Assembly (NCBI RefSeq): GCF_947495275.1
Contig: NZ_CANLYL010000006.1
Coordinates: 1-64,000 of the forward strand
DNA from: an uncultured Roseobacter sp.
Lineage (GTDB): Bacteria > Pseudomonadota > Alphaproteobacteria > Rhodobacterales > Rhodobacteraceae
DNA length: 64,000 nt
Reading direction: 5' to 3'
Numbering within the stretch: position 1 is the stretch's first letter; every line of letters starts with the position of its first letter. Below are positions 45,978-54,666 of the stretch, in pieces. The position numbers were made by a program, and so were the translations under genes. Under the pieces are notes generated by a model that saw only the letters and a list, made by a program, of their open reading frames with translations, did no database searches and was not told where the DNA came from.

Positions 45978-46940
45978 TTACTGAATGGACAAAAGAAGGC
46001 TGCGCAGGTTCTTGCCACTCCGTTTGAGCCCGAGTTTCTTGCGAATGTTGTTGCGGTGAAACTCGACCGTGCTGGGTTCGCGCGACAGAGTACGCGCGAT
46101 ATCCTTGGTTGTCTGCCCATGCATGATCATTTGCGCGACTTCTTGTTCTGAAGGGGTCAGAACTTCGAAGACTTCGGAAAACTGGTCGGACATAGAGGCA
46201 GTGATCGACCGAAGGTTCTCATCAATCATTTCGAGGTAGGCGCTGGCCGCGCTATCGCCTTCCAGACGGCTGCGGAGCTTGCCAAGATGGGGTAAAACCA
46301 ACCCTTTGATCTGACGCAGCACCTTGGCATCATATTCATTGCGGGATTGTTCGACGTTCGCCAGCAGCACGCGCAACGCGGTGTTGGCTTCTTCCAGTTC
46401 GGAAGTACGCTTGGCCACATTTCTTTCCAGTTGATCCAAGGTCGCCTGCAATTTGGCTTCCAGCCTTGCGCGCTGGTCGATTTCCGTCAGTAGCCGCAAA
46501 TCAGCCTCGATCACGCGGGCAAATTCCTGCAACCCTTCACGAAACATCAACGCCCGGCGATTGCGGTGCTTGTCCAGCACGCAAATGGTTCCGAAAATGA
46601 CCCCATCAGGCCATTTAAGTGGAAATCCAACATAAAAACTCATGCCGTGTTCCATGTCTTCATTGTCCACCCACGCAGGTTCACAGGTGGCGTCTTCCAC
46701 CACCAGCTCTCCGTCATTCTTTAGGACACCGAAACAGTAAAGTTTGTCATTGAGCGTGAAACGGCGCCCGACATCGTAGGGGTTGCCGGGGCTGTGACTT
46801 GTCACCAGAACAGAATGATCAGGCGCATGGGTTTGCATGACAAGACTTGCCGGAACATCCGCCAGCCGCGCGATCAGGTCGACGATCCGCTGCCAGTTGG
46901 ACATGGTCTGTGGTGGTATCTTTGGTTTTGGAACGGCCAT
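45978..46940 (-). CDS. GAF-coiled-coil-LuxR transcriptional regulator
   Basis: A 320-residue regulator. Residues ~10-155 form a GAF-like sensor (FGVLKNDGELVVEDAT, YVGFPLKWPDGVIFGTICVLD). A coiled coil (about 155-200, LEAKLQATLDQLERNVAKR) leads to a C-terminal LuxR HTH (LTPSEQEVAQMIMHGQTTKDIA). The ATG at 46940 has GGGAGG six bases upstream. No phosphorylatable receiver domain is present. It lies next to the MBL gene (divided by 119 bp) and upstream of a TRAP/USP set, either of which may be its target. Confidence 0.85.
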   Translation of the reverse strand: MAVPKPKIPPQTMSNWQRIVDLIARLADVPASLVMQTHAPDHSVLVTSHSPGNPYDVGRRFTLNDKLYCFGVLKNDGELVVEDATCEPAWVDNEDMEHGMSFYVGFPLKWPDGVIFGTICVLDKHRNRRALMFREGLQEFARVIEADLRLLTEIDQRARLEAKLQATLDQLERNVAKRTSELEEANTALRVLLANVEQSRNEYDAKVLRQIKGLVLPHLGKLRSRLEGDSAASAYLEMIDENLRSITASMSDQFSEVFEVLTPSEQEVAQMIMHGQTTKDIARTLSREPSTVEFHRNNIRKKLGLKRSGKNLRSLLLSIQ

Positions 46941-47034
46941 GCACACCCTCCCGGCACTTTGGTGCAGCTAGACAAGCAAACGCGAGCCGTCAGGGCTCAC
47001 GTTTGATGTTGTGGTTTCGCAGGGCTGCGGTCAA

Positions 47035-47523
47035 TCAGGTAAGATGCGGGACAACCATGGTTGGAATGGAGGATCGCCGCAGCACCCGTTTTACAACGGT
47101 CCCGATGAACGTATGTCCTGTGCCTTGCTCGTGGGTTCCCATGACGATCAAACCACAATTGAGCTCCTTTGCGCGATTAAGGATCATCTCTGCTGGATGA
47201 CCATCGACCAACTCAACCGATCCGACCGCTGAATAAGCGTCTTTCTCAGCGTCCGAGAGCGACTGCACAAACTTCTTCTGATTGAGCTTGAGCATATCCT
47301 TAACCGACGCATGCCTTTCCTTGATGGCTTTGTCGCGCGCTGTTTCGTCCTGCAAGAACATGCGCAGCGTCACCACCGCATCTTGCGAGAGTGGCTCGGC
47401 GACATGAAGGATGTGCACCTTTGCGCCAAGTGACTGCGCCAAACCCAAGGCATGGCGCAGCGCATTGTCAGAATTCGGCGAGAGATCTGTCGCGAACAGA
47501 ATGTCTTTTACGTGGGGTATCAT
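47035..47523 (-). CDS. Universal stress protein in TRAP operon
   Basis: A 162-residue USP with the N-terminal FATDLSPNSDNALRHALGLA and the nucleotide-binding GTHEQGTGHTFIGTVVKRVLRRSSIPTMVV (split here as the G-x2-G-x9-G-S motif). It follows the TRAP permease gene by 25 bp on the same strand. This is the arrangement of teaABC-teaD, where the USP tunes an ectoine TRAP transporter, so a regulatory role on this transporter is likely. Confidence 0.85.
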   Translation of the reverse strand: MIPHVKDILFATDLSPNSDNALRHALGLAQSLGAKVHILHVAEPLSQDAVVTLRMFLQDETARDKAIKERHASVKDMLKLNQKKFVQSLSDAEKDAYSAVGSVELVDGHPAEMILNRAKELNCGLIVMGTHEQGTGHTFIGTVVKRVLRRSSIPTMVVPHLT

Positions 47524-47548
47524 TTTGTGATCCTTTTCTGTTCGCGGC

Positions 47549-48889
47549 TCAATATCCGAAGGCTCTCGGCAACCAAAGCGATATCTCCGGGAAGAAGGCT
47601 ATGATGAAGATCGCGATGGTATTGATGAAGGCGAAGGGCAGGGCCGCCACTGAAATCCGTTCAATCGAGATGTTCGATATCCCGGAGGCAATGAACAGAT
47701 TCTCGCCAAGGGGTGGCGTCTGGAACCCAATGCCAAGTGTACACACCATGACAACGCCGAAGTGGATCGGGTCGATCCCCATGCTGTAAGCCACCGGCAA
47801 CATCACGGGAACGAGGATCAGGATTGTCGCCAGCGTTTCCATGAACATCCCGACAAAGAGCAGGAAGAAGATCACAAGCGTCCAGATCACGTAGATATTG
47901 TCCGTCACGGACAACATGCCTTCGGCGATGACGGCTGGAATCTGGTTTTCTACCAGCAGACGTCCAAACACCGTAGCCGTGAACATGATCAGCAAGACCC
48001 GCCCGGTGAGCCAGGTTGTGGTCTCCAGAGAGGTGAAGAGATTTGCCCATGTCAGCTCACGGTAAATGAACGCTCCGACAACCAAAGTGTAGAAGATCGC
48101 GACAATGGCGGCTTCCGTTGGGGTGAAGAAGCCCGAGTAGATACCGCCCAGGATCACCACAGGTGCCATCAGCGCCCAGAAACCACGGTAGAGCTCGCAC
48201 CAGATCTGACGTGCAGACCATCCTTCGGCGGAGCCTTTGTATCCGTTCTTTTTGGCAAGGATGTAGTTCATGATCAGAAGGCTGCCCGCAATCAGGAAGG
48301 CTGGCATGAAACCCGCAATGAAGAGTTTGGGGATGGAGACGGTCTGGAATGTGCCGTGTGCGGCAACGGCTTCTGGCGGGGCCGGCATGCCGAGGGCCGC
48401 GATGCCGTAGATGATCAACGGGATGGAGGGCGGTATAACGATGCCCAGCCCCCCTGAGGAAGCGGTAATCGCGGATGAGAATGGTTTTCCGTATCCGCGT
48501 TCAATCATCGCCGGGATCATCAACATGCCCACAGCGGCCGTAGTGGCCGGACCGGAGCCCGAAATGGCGCCAAAAAACAGGCATGCAAAAACGGTCGCGG
48601 CCGACATGCCGCCCGTGAAGGGGCCCGCGAAACTCTCAGCCACGTTGATCAGCCTTCGCGACAGTCCGGAGGCTTCCATCAACGCGCCAGCTAGGATGAA
48701 TGCAGGCAACGCCATCAAGGGAAAGGACCCCACGGAGGTGAAGGCGATCTGAACGAACTTGATGGGGTTCTCATCGAGATACAAAAACGAAATCAGGGTC
48801 GAGACACCCAGTGCGACGGTGATCGGCGCGCCAATGAAGAGAAGGAAGAGAAATCCTCCGAAGAGGATGAAAATGATTTCGGTGCCCAT
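47549..48889 (-). CDS. dctM: TRAP transporter large permease (DctM family)
   Basis: A 446-residue membrane protein with about twelve helices, including the DctM landmarks FILAGALMEASGLSRRLI and SGSGPATTAAVGMLMIPAMIERGY. It is the ion-coupled translocating subunit. Its start shares a base with the DctQ stop (TAATG), so the two are coupled. Substrate unknown. Confidence 0.92.
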   Translation of the reverse strand: MGTEIIFILFGGFLFLLFIGAPITVALGVSTLISFLYLDENPIKFVQIAFTSVGSFPLMALPAFILAGALMEASGLSRRLINVAESFAGPFTGGMSAATVFACLFFGAISGSGPATTAAVGMLMIPAMIERGYGKPFSSAITASSGGLGIVIPPSIPLIIYGIAALGMPAPPEAVAAHGTFQTVSIPKLFIAGFMPAFLIAGSLLIMNYILAKKNGYKGSAEGWSARQIWCELYRGFWALMAPVVILGGIYSGFFTPTEAAIVAIFYTLVVGAFIYRELTWANLFTSLETTTWLTGRVLLIMFTATVFGRLLVENQIPAVIAEGMLSVTDNIYVIWTLVIFFLLFVGMFMETLATILILVPVMLPVAYSMGIDPIHFGVVMVCTLGIGFQTPPLGENLFIASGISNISIERISVAALPFAFINTIAIFIIAFFPEISLWLPRAFGY

Positions 48890-49452
48890 TAGGTGTTCCC
48901 CCGGTCGTTTTGGCCTGCCGCGCTTCCGGCTTCTTCTGCGCGCAATTCTTCGAGATCAATCGCGTCAGGATCGCGGAGATCTTCGTTCAGGATAATTTTC
49001 TTGTAGTTCACTTGCAGGATGCGGATCGTCATCAACGTGAAAGCGATGGGCAGCACGATGTAGACCCAGCTCAGATGAAAACCCAAGGTCTGTGAGGACT
49101 GAAAGCGGTTCATTTTGTTGAAGATGAAATCAATCGACAGATAGACAAAGTAGACATTGAAAAACAGCCAGAAGAGGTCAGCAAATGCCTCAATGTACTT
49201 AATCGCTCTGGGTGGTAAAAATTTGAATTGGAAAGTCACGCGGTTATGCGCGTTCATTTTGGCTGCGTAGCTGGCACCAAAGAAGACAAACCACACAAAC
49301 ATGTAAACAGAGAGTTCTTCCACCCAGGAGAACGAGAAATTAAATACGGTTCGTACGACAACCTGCAGGAACAGAAGGCACACAAATATCGCCAACAGGG
49401 TGCGGCATATGTAGCTTTCTATATTGTTCAGAATACCCCAGAATCTAGTCAT
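48889..49452 (-). CDS. dctQ: TRAP transporter small permease (DctQ family)
   Basis: A 187-residue protein with four helices and the DctQ signature VVVRTVFNFSFSWVEELSVYMFVWFVFFGA. The ATG at 49452 has GAGGG at good spacing. Links the binding protein to the large permease. Confidence 0.9.
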   Translation of the reverse strand: MTRFWGILNNIESYICRTLLAIFVCLLFLQVVVRTVFNFSFSWVEELSVYMFVWFVFFGASYAAKMNAHNRVTFQFKFLPPRAIKYIEAFADLFWLFFNVYFVYLSIDFIFNKMNRFQSSQTLGFHLSWVYIVLPIAFTLMTIRILQVNYKKIILNEDLRDPDAIDLEELRAEEAGSAAGQNDRGNT

Positions 49453-49476
49453 GTGTCCCTCACTGTCTATGTGAAG

Positions 49477-49496
49477 GGAGCGCCCAAAGGCGCTCC
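49477..49496 (-). terminator. Stem-loop between dctP and dctQ
   Basis: GGAGCGCC (49477-49484), loop CAAA, GGCGCTCC (49489-49496): a perfect 8-bp stem in the gap between the binding-protein stop and the dctQ start. In TRAP operons such a hairpin often keeps the binding-protein mRNA more abundant than the permease mRNA. Confidence 0.6.
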
Positions 49497-49516
49497 TCAT
49501 TATTTCTTTTGCGATG

Positions 49517-50533
49517 TTACTCGGCGACCGGGTCTCGCCCGATGGCTGCCAGCACTTCGTTCATTTTTTCGATACCACCGATGCTGTCATAGAACTTTGG
49601 CCAGACAGCTGCTGTCGCAAGGTCGATAAACTCCTGCTCGTTGTTTTCCGGATCAGAGATTTCCATACCCTTGTCGAGCAGGATTTGTTTGATCTCGGCT
49701 TCCTTGTCGCGCAGGAACTGAGCAGAGGCTTGTGTCGCGGCCTTACCGGCTTCCAACACAGTGTTCTGATCTTCGGCAGAAAGGTCCTGGAATACGCTTT
49801 CAGAAATGATCAGAGGTTCAATCGAGAAGATGTAGCGAATATTGGTCACATACTTCTGAACTTCGTAGAACTTCATCGCGTTGATGGTCGTGTAGGGGTT
49901 GTCCTGACCGTCCACAACCTTGGTTTGAAGACCCGCAAAAGTTTCTGACCAGGCCATCGGTGTCGGGCTGATGCCCCAGGATTTATACGTGTCAATCATG
50001 ATCTCGTTTTTGGGAACACGGATCACCAGACCTTCAAGGTCCGCCACGGATTTAACTGGCTTTTTGGAATTTGTCAGAACACGGAAGCCTGTGTAGGTCC
50101 ACGCGATGATGCGCACACCGGCGTCATTGATGGTGTTTTCGGTCAGCTCCTGTCCGATGGGGCCTTGGGTCAGTGTTTCCGCATCTTCGAGGCTGAGAAT
50201 GACGTAAGGCAGGGTGAAGACGCCCACAGTTGGCGAGAATGGTGTGATGTTGTTGATCGCCAGCAAGGACATATCCAATGTCCCGATTGCCGCATCATTC
50301 ACTGTATCCTGTTCCGAGCCCAGCTGACCATTCAGAAACAATGTAGCAGTGTGCTTGCCGCCAGAAAGTTCTTCAAGCGCTTTGACAAAACCCAGACCTG
50401 TCGCTTCCTGGCTGCTGCCGCCGCTATCGCCAACGGCGATTTTGAAGTTCTTGGCATGGGCTGGGGCAACCAGCGTCAGTGCCGCAACCGACGCAACGGC
50501 CGCAAACGTGGTAAAAGATTTGATGGGATTCAT
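49517..50533 (-). CDS. dctP: TRAP transporter substrate-binding protein (DctP family)
   Basis: A 338-residue periplasmic protein with a signal peptide (1-27, ending APAHA). The fold's conserved arginine-containing segment is DLEGLVIRVPKNEIMIDTYKSWG, followed by PTPMAWSETFAGLQTKVVDGQDNPY. AAGGAGA precedes the ATG at 50533. It heads the operon dctP-dctQ-dctM-usp. Ligand cannot be named from sequence. Confidence 0.92.
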   Translation of the reverse strand: MNPIKSFTTFAAVASVAALTLVAPAHAKNFKIAVGDSGGSSQEATGLGFVKALEELSGGKHTATLFLNGQLGSEQDTVNDAAIGTLDMSLLAINNITPFSPTVGVFTLPYVILSLEDAETLTQGPIGQELTENTINDAGVRIIAWTYTGFRVLTNSKKPVKSVADLEGLVIRVPKNEIMIDTYKSWGISPTPMAWSETFAGLQTKVVDGQDNPYTTINAMKFYEVQKYVTNIRYIFSIEPLIISESVFQDLSAEDQNTVLEAGKAATQASAQFLRDKEAEIKQILLDKGMEISDPENNEQEFIDLATAAVWPKFYDSIGGIEKMNEVLAAIGRDPVAE

Positions 50534-50560
50534 GTAGAGTTCTCCTTGCTGTTGAATCAA

Positions 50561-51265
50561 AGTTCCATGAGCCGGCTGTCCGGCCTTCTTGTCGCGCCAT
50601 AAAAGACGCTTGTCCTTATTGATGGCCTGTGGATGGACCGCGAACCGGCACGAGCCGCTTGCGGAATGGGAATTTCGGCGGCGCTGTCAGAATTGCGTTT
50701 AGCCGTAGTGTAGCAAGACATGACGATCATTGGGCTGAAAGCGTAGGCGCGCCTGCCAATCGAACAGAATCCAATCTGCGAGGCCGCGTAAGCCAGCGTA
50801 CCGCTCAAAGCCGTGATTTTCGAATTGAGCCATCCTGCGTCCATCGCTCTGCCGCAGGAATATTCAGTGCTATTCGAACCCTGACGGGAACACATCCGAG
50901 GCTCTCGCCACATGCCCTTCCCGAAGGAGGTTATGCCAAAACGCGTCTTGGTGTCTCTTGCTTGGATAAGGCGGTTTCGAATTGCGATTATTGCCTCCCG
51001 TGCCCAGTTGCCAAGCAACTTGGTATGGTGCGGAGTCACTTTCCCCTGGGTCACGATGGCATTTCGAGTTCTTAACGTCCAGCTAATTCCAAAAGCCGCA
51101 ATTGTGGTGTCGTCACTTCCGTTGGAAGACACCTGACGCGCAAGAAAAACACGGAACTTCGTCATTAAATCAGATAGATATTCACCTGATAACATCATCG
51201 AAATTCCGTGAACATTTAGCATGTCATGCCTGATCTTTTGAGGAGTTGCAGCGGTTGGCCATTGG
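50561..51265. other. Intergenic region without a recognised gene
   Basis: About 700 bp between the TRAP operon and the cupin gene. The longest frame (minus strand, 50557-51222, 221 codons) matches no family I recognise. It has many rare codons and low third-position GC unlike its neighbours. The plus strand is no better. It could be the dctP promoter and leader plus a decayed gene, perhaps of a regulator. Confidence 0.5.
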
Positions 51266-51634
51266 TCATTTTGCAGAGTAATCGCGAATTACGAAGTGTT
51301 TGGTTGTGGTTTCAATCACGTTCCAAAATCCTGAAAACCCATTTGGGATGAGGAATGAATCTCCTGCGCGAAAGGTCTGTGTTTCGCCGTCTTCAGATAT
51401 CAATTGAACATGACCCGAGATGATGTAGCAAAACTCATCCCGATCAGAGAAGGCGTGCCACTTGCCTGGCGTACTTGTCCAGGTTCCGGCCAGAAACGTG
51501 CCATCCGGGCTAGTGAAATGTGATCGCGTCTCGTGATGCGGATCGCCTTCGACCACCCTGTCCGGCAGATCCGCCAAACGGCGCTTGCCAAGGGTCCCTT
51601 CATGCTTCGAAAAATCGATAACCGACTGCGTCAT
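51266..51634 (-). CDS. Cupin-domain protein
   Basis: A 122-residue single-domain cupin (DUF861-like) with WHAFSDRDEFCYIISGHVQLIS and a DSFLIPNGFSGFW segment. It overlaps the FAD oxidoreductase stop by ATGA and so is co-translated. Proteins of this type accompany amine/amino-acid oxidases of the DadA/PuuB group. Function unknown. Confidence 0.8.
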   Translation of the reverse strand: MTQSVIDFSKHEGTLGKRRLADLPDRVVEGDPHHETRSHFTSPDGTFLAGTWTSTPGKWHAFSDRDEFCYIISGHVQLISEDGETQTFRAGDSFLIPNGFSGFWNVIETTTKHFVIRDYSAK

Positions 51635-53031
51635 AGGATTTCGTCTTTCACGTAGTAGTACGGATACATTATGCGCTGACCGAGGCGTCTGAATGGTGTC
51701 AGAATCCCGTGGCTTGGCAGCGGCGAATTGAAGATTGGCAGATCAACCTCGATTTTCTTGCCGGCAACAATCTGGGCCAGACGCTTGCCTGCCTGGGCGG
51801 AATACATCACGCCGTTTCCACCGTAACCCATGGCGTAGTATACCGTCCGGTCAGGGTCAGGCTGGTAGACGCGCGGCATCATGTCGTGGCTGACATCGAC
51901 CCAACCCCACCACGAGTAGTCGAGGTCCACGTCTGTCAACGCGGGGAATTTTCGGTGTAGGCCCTTACGCAAGAGCGCAAGGTGTTTGGGGTTTTCCGCA
52001 TCGCGCCCGGTGATCGCGCTGCGGCTACCGATCTGGACGCGGTCGTCGGGCAGGAAGCGATAGTAATGGCGCAATGTGCGCGTGTCCGTCAGCGGCGATT
52101 TGGTCTGGAAACCACATTCGGCCTTTTCGTCATCGGTCAAAGGCCGGGTGACGATCGAATTCGACAGGATCGGCATGAGGCGATGCTTGGTACGATTGTC
52201 AAGGCCAGGGGGCGTGTAGCCAGCCGTGGCCAAAGCCACCGCACCGGCGCGAACGGTCCCGCCAGGGGTGGTCAAGTGGTGCACGCCGTTTTTGACCTTC
52301 CATCCCATAACCGGGCTTGCCGTGTGCACTTTTGCGCCAAGTTTGCGCGCTAGCCTGACATAGCTGAACGCCAGTTTCGCCGCGTGAATGCCGGTCCCGT
52401 CGGGTTCCCACATTGCGCCACAGGCTTCCTGGTCGCGCACATAACGTTCATGCAGTTCGTCACGTCCGATCATGCGACTGCCATACCCAAATGTTTCATT
52501 GAGTAGTTGGCATTCCTTTTCCAGATTTGGCATGACTTTTTCGCGGTGCGCCAGATAGAAATGCCCACCCGTCTGCGGGTCGCAGTCGATATCTTCTGAG
52601 CCAATCAGATCGTTGAAGAGTTCAAATGCCTCGCAGACTTCTGCATGCATCTTCTTGGCCATGTCAACGCCCCAGCGTTGAATCCACTGCGAGCGTTTGA
52701 GACGGCCGGACGATATCTGGGCTTGTCCGCCATTACGTGTGGAACAGCCCCAGGCAACGGTATTTGCCTCAAGCACAGTTGCCTTGATGCCGTGCTCTTT
52801 TGCCAGGTGGATTGCCGTGGAAAGACCCGTGTAGCCAGAACCGATGACAACAACATCGACGTCCATGTCTTCGGAGACCGGTCCGTCATCCTCGGGAGGT
52901 GCGCCCGCGGTCCCAATCCAGTAGGTCGGCGCATGATCTCGGTTATGGCCGGGGCCTGCGTCGACCATCGGGTCGTATTTTGGATCGTAGCTGGCCTTTG
53001 GCCAATGGCGGGGCCGCATTCTGTCCGGCAT
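51631..53031 (-). CDS. FAD-dependent oxidoreductase (DAO/PuuB-like)
   Basis: A 466-residue flavoprotein: dinucleotide-binding VVVIGSGYTGLSTAIHLAKEHG (from about residue 59), then GCSTRNGGQAQISSGRL, and a C-terminal YAMGYGGNGVMYSAQAGKRLA. It resembles gamma-glutamylputrescine oxidase and related amine oxidases. The upstream SnoaL-like gene and downstream cupin gene appear to form one transcription unit with it. The exact amine substrate is unknown. Confidence 0.85.
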   Translation of the reverse strand: MPDRMRPRHWPKASYDPKYDPMVDAGPGHNRDHAPTYWIGTAGAPPEDDGPVSEDMDVDVVVIGSGYTGLSTAIHLAKEHGIKATVLEANTVAWGCSTRNGGQAQISSGRLKRSQWIQRWGVDMAKKMHAEVCEAFELFNDLIGSEDIDCDPQTGGHFYLAHREKVMPNLEKECQLLNETFGYGSRMIGRDELHERYVRDQEACGAMWEPDGTGIHAAKLAFSYVRLARKLGAKVHTASPVMGWKVKNGVHHLTTPGGTVRAGAVALATAGYTPPGLDNRTKHRLMPILSNSIVTRPLTDDEKAECGFQTKSPLTDTRTLRHYYRFLPDDRVQIGSRSAITGRDAENPKHLALLRKGLHRKFPALTDVDLDYSWWGWVDVSHDMMPRVYQPDPDRTVYYAMGYGGNGVMYSAQAGKRLAQIVAGKKIEVDLPIFNSPLPSHGILTPFRRLGQRIMYPYYYVKDEIL

Positions 53032-53066
53032 TTTCTCATTCCTTCAGTCTGAGAAGAGACGCATCC

Positions 53067-53453
53067 TTACGCTTTGAACGGAGGACGCGATTTACGTAAT
53101 GCTTGTTTCACGATGATCTGCCCGTCGCGGAGTGTGAAGAGATCAGCGCCTTGTGCCTCGACACGCATGCCGTCAGCGTCAGTGCCGGAGAACGTCCATT
53201 CTGAAACGGCGCGGTCGCCATGGACGAAATGGCTGTGATGATCCCAATGAGCGTCTTTCATACCAGCCCAGACCGCCGAAAATGCCTCTGCAATGGCCTT
53301 GGCACCTTCGATTTTAGCACCAAAAACTTCCGGGCCACCCACAGTGAAAAATACGCAATCCTCTGCAAAACACTTCATGACGCCGTCCACATCGTGCCTG
53401 TTGAAAGCATCGAAAGTATCAGCCAGGTCTTGAGCGGTCAGGGTGTTGGACAT
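53067..53453 (-). CDS. SnoaL/NTF2-like protein
   Basis: A 128-residue NTF2-fold protein (FDAFNRHDVDGVMKCFAEDCVFF ... VHGDRAVSEWTFSGTDADG). The fold serves as isomerase, hydrolase or binding protein. First gene of the probable set SnoaL-oxidoreductase-cupin. Confidence 0.8.
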   Translation of the reverse strand: MSNTLTAQDLADTFDAFNRHDVDGVMKCFAEDCVFFTVGGPEVFGAKIEGAKAIAEAFSAVWAGMKDAHWDHHSHFVHGDRAVSEWTFSGTDADGMRVEAQGADLFTLRDGQIIVKQALRKSRPPFKA

Positions 53454-54272
53454 TTATTGTCTCCAGGAATTGTAAGTGGTTCTGGCCACGACATCTCTCG
53501 TGAAACCAGGCTGCAGTGATCAAGCGGATAGCGTCCTCGTGGGCGATTCCATAAATAGTTGGATGCGCCAGTGAGCCTGCGTTTACAGGAAAAGCCACTT
53601 ATTCAAATAGGGCCAGTTATTGACTTAGCTTAATGCCAAGCGCTGGCCTCAAATTTAAGAGCGTTTGCAAACGCGTCTCGCGCCGCGGTCTCGTCAAATG
53701 TATTTGGCCAGTAAGCAACGCAACTATTATGTTCCCCGTGATGGCGTGCAAGGCTTCAAAAGGCTGTCGTTTGAAACCCTTGCGGCATTTAGAACGCAGA
53801 CCTTCCAGGAAGTGACGACTCGTGTATCAAATATATTTAATCAGATTACATAACATGTCTTATTAAATCTTAGACTCGTCTAAAGCGCAATAAAATAAGC
53901 TACCTTGGCTGCGGATACCGAGCTTTTATCCGGATTGCGTAACTGTTTGGGATACCCAACTGGCTGGGCATAGGTTCTCAAGGCTCGTTTAAAATATCCT
54001 GAGTTCAATTGTTTGATGCCTTACAAACCTGCATTTGGTGAAAGTTTACGTTGCTGATTATCGTGTTCTGTTCTTGACGATTCAGCGATTTCGTAGATGC
54101 CGCGAGGGATGTGGTCAACGGTCATGGCGTTGAGCCAGGGCTTCGATTTTCATACCAGCGAGTCGAGATCAATTTCCGGTGTACTGCCATGTATGGCATG
54201 GTGCGCTGTCCGCCACGTTCGCTATCTGGATCGATTGCTGTCTTCAGCAAGCGCGACGCATCGTTTATCAAG
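53454..54272. other. AT-rich intergenic region without a recognised gene
   Basis: About 820 bp, clearly richer in A+T than the flanks, separating the amine-oxidase set from the denitrification block. Short open frames on the plus strand (for example 53665-53853) have no recognisable homology or ribosome site. I see no integrase, tRNA or clear flanking repeat. It may hold an insertion scar or an unrecognised small RNA. Confidence 0.5.
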
Positions 54273-54491
54273 TTAGAAGTTCATCAATCGTTTGATGTGC
54301 TTTGCGAACAACCAGGTAGCGGGAAATCCAAGCGGCAGGCCCAGAAGAACTGCGATGCCAGGTGTAATGACTGGCGCACCAAACCATGAAACAATCAGCG
54401 ATCCGAAATAGATATTCAGCGCCATGGCCCCTGCCCCGAAGGGATACAGCGCCAAAGTAATTTGCCAGACACTCCATCCCTGGGTGCTCAT
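54273..54491 (-). CDS. Small membrane protein in nor operon
   Basis: A 72-residue protein with two hydrophobic helices (about 10-32 and 38-58). It overlaps the preceding small gene by ATGA, so it ends the norCBQD transcription unit. Length, helices and place suit a NorF- or NnrT-like nitric-oxide-reductase accessory protein; I cannot tell which. Confidence 0.65.
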   Translation of the reverse strand: MSTQGWSVWQITLALYPFGAGAMALNIYFGSLIVSWFGAPVITPGIAVLLGLPLGFPATWLFAKHIKRLMNF

Positions 54492-54664
54492 CTGCGGGAG
54501 ACCAACCGGTGCACGCCCCAGAGTGCGCCGATCAATGCCAGGGATGCGGCCAGAAACCAGAATTCTGCTGTGGCGGATTGCGGCTGAGGAATGGGTCGGA
54601 TGTATCCATCAGCGGTCACAGCTGACGGCGCAGACAGCAAGATCACGAAAAAGATGCGCATCAT
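54488..54664 (-). CDS. Small exported or membrane protein in nor operon
   Basis: A 58-residue protein with an N-terminal signal-like helix (IFFVILLSAPSAVTA) and a second helix (FWFLAASLALIGALWGVHRLV). It starts two bases after the norD stop and overlaps the next small gene by ATGA. Not assigned to a family; probably a NO-reductase assembly or stability factor, judging by coupling alone. Confidence 0.6.
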   Translation of the reverse strand: MMRIFFVILLSAPSAVTADGYIRPIPQPQSATAEFWFLAASLALIGALWGVHRLVSRR

Positions 54665-54666
54665 GT

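Noticed and set aside
47762-48457. 231-codon open frame antisense to dctM
   Set aside because: Highly charged, repetitive composition typical of the complement of a membrane-protein gene.
53665-53853. Small gene in the AT-rich gap
   Set aside because: No ribosome site, no recognisable domain and no coupling to neighbours.
54111-54389. 92-codon plus-strand frame overlapping the small nor-linked genes
   Set aside because: Overlaps a better-supported minus-strand gene and shows no family features.
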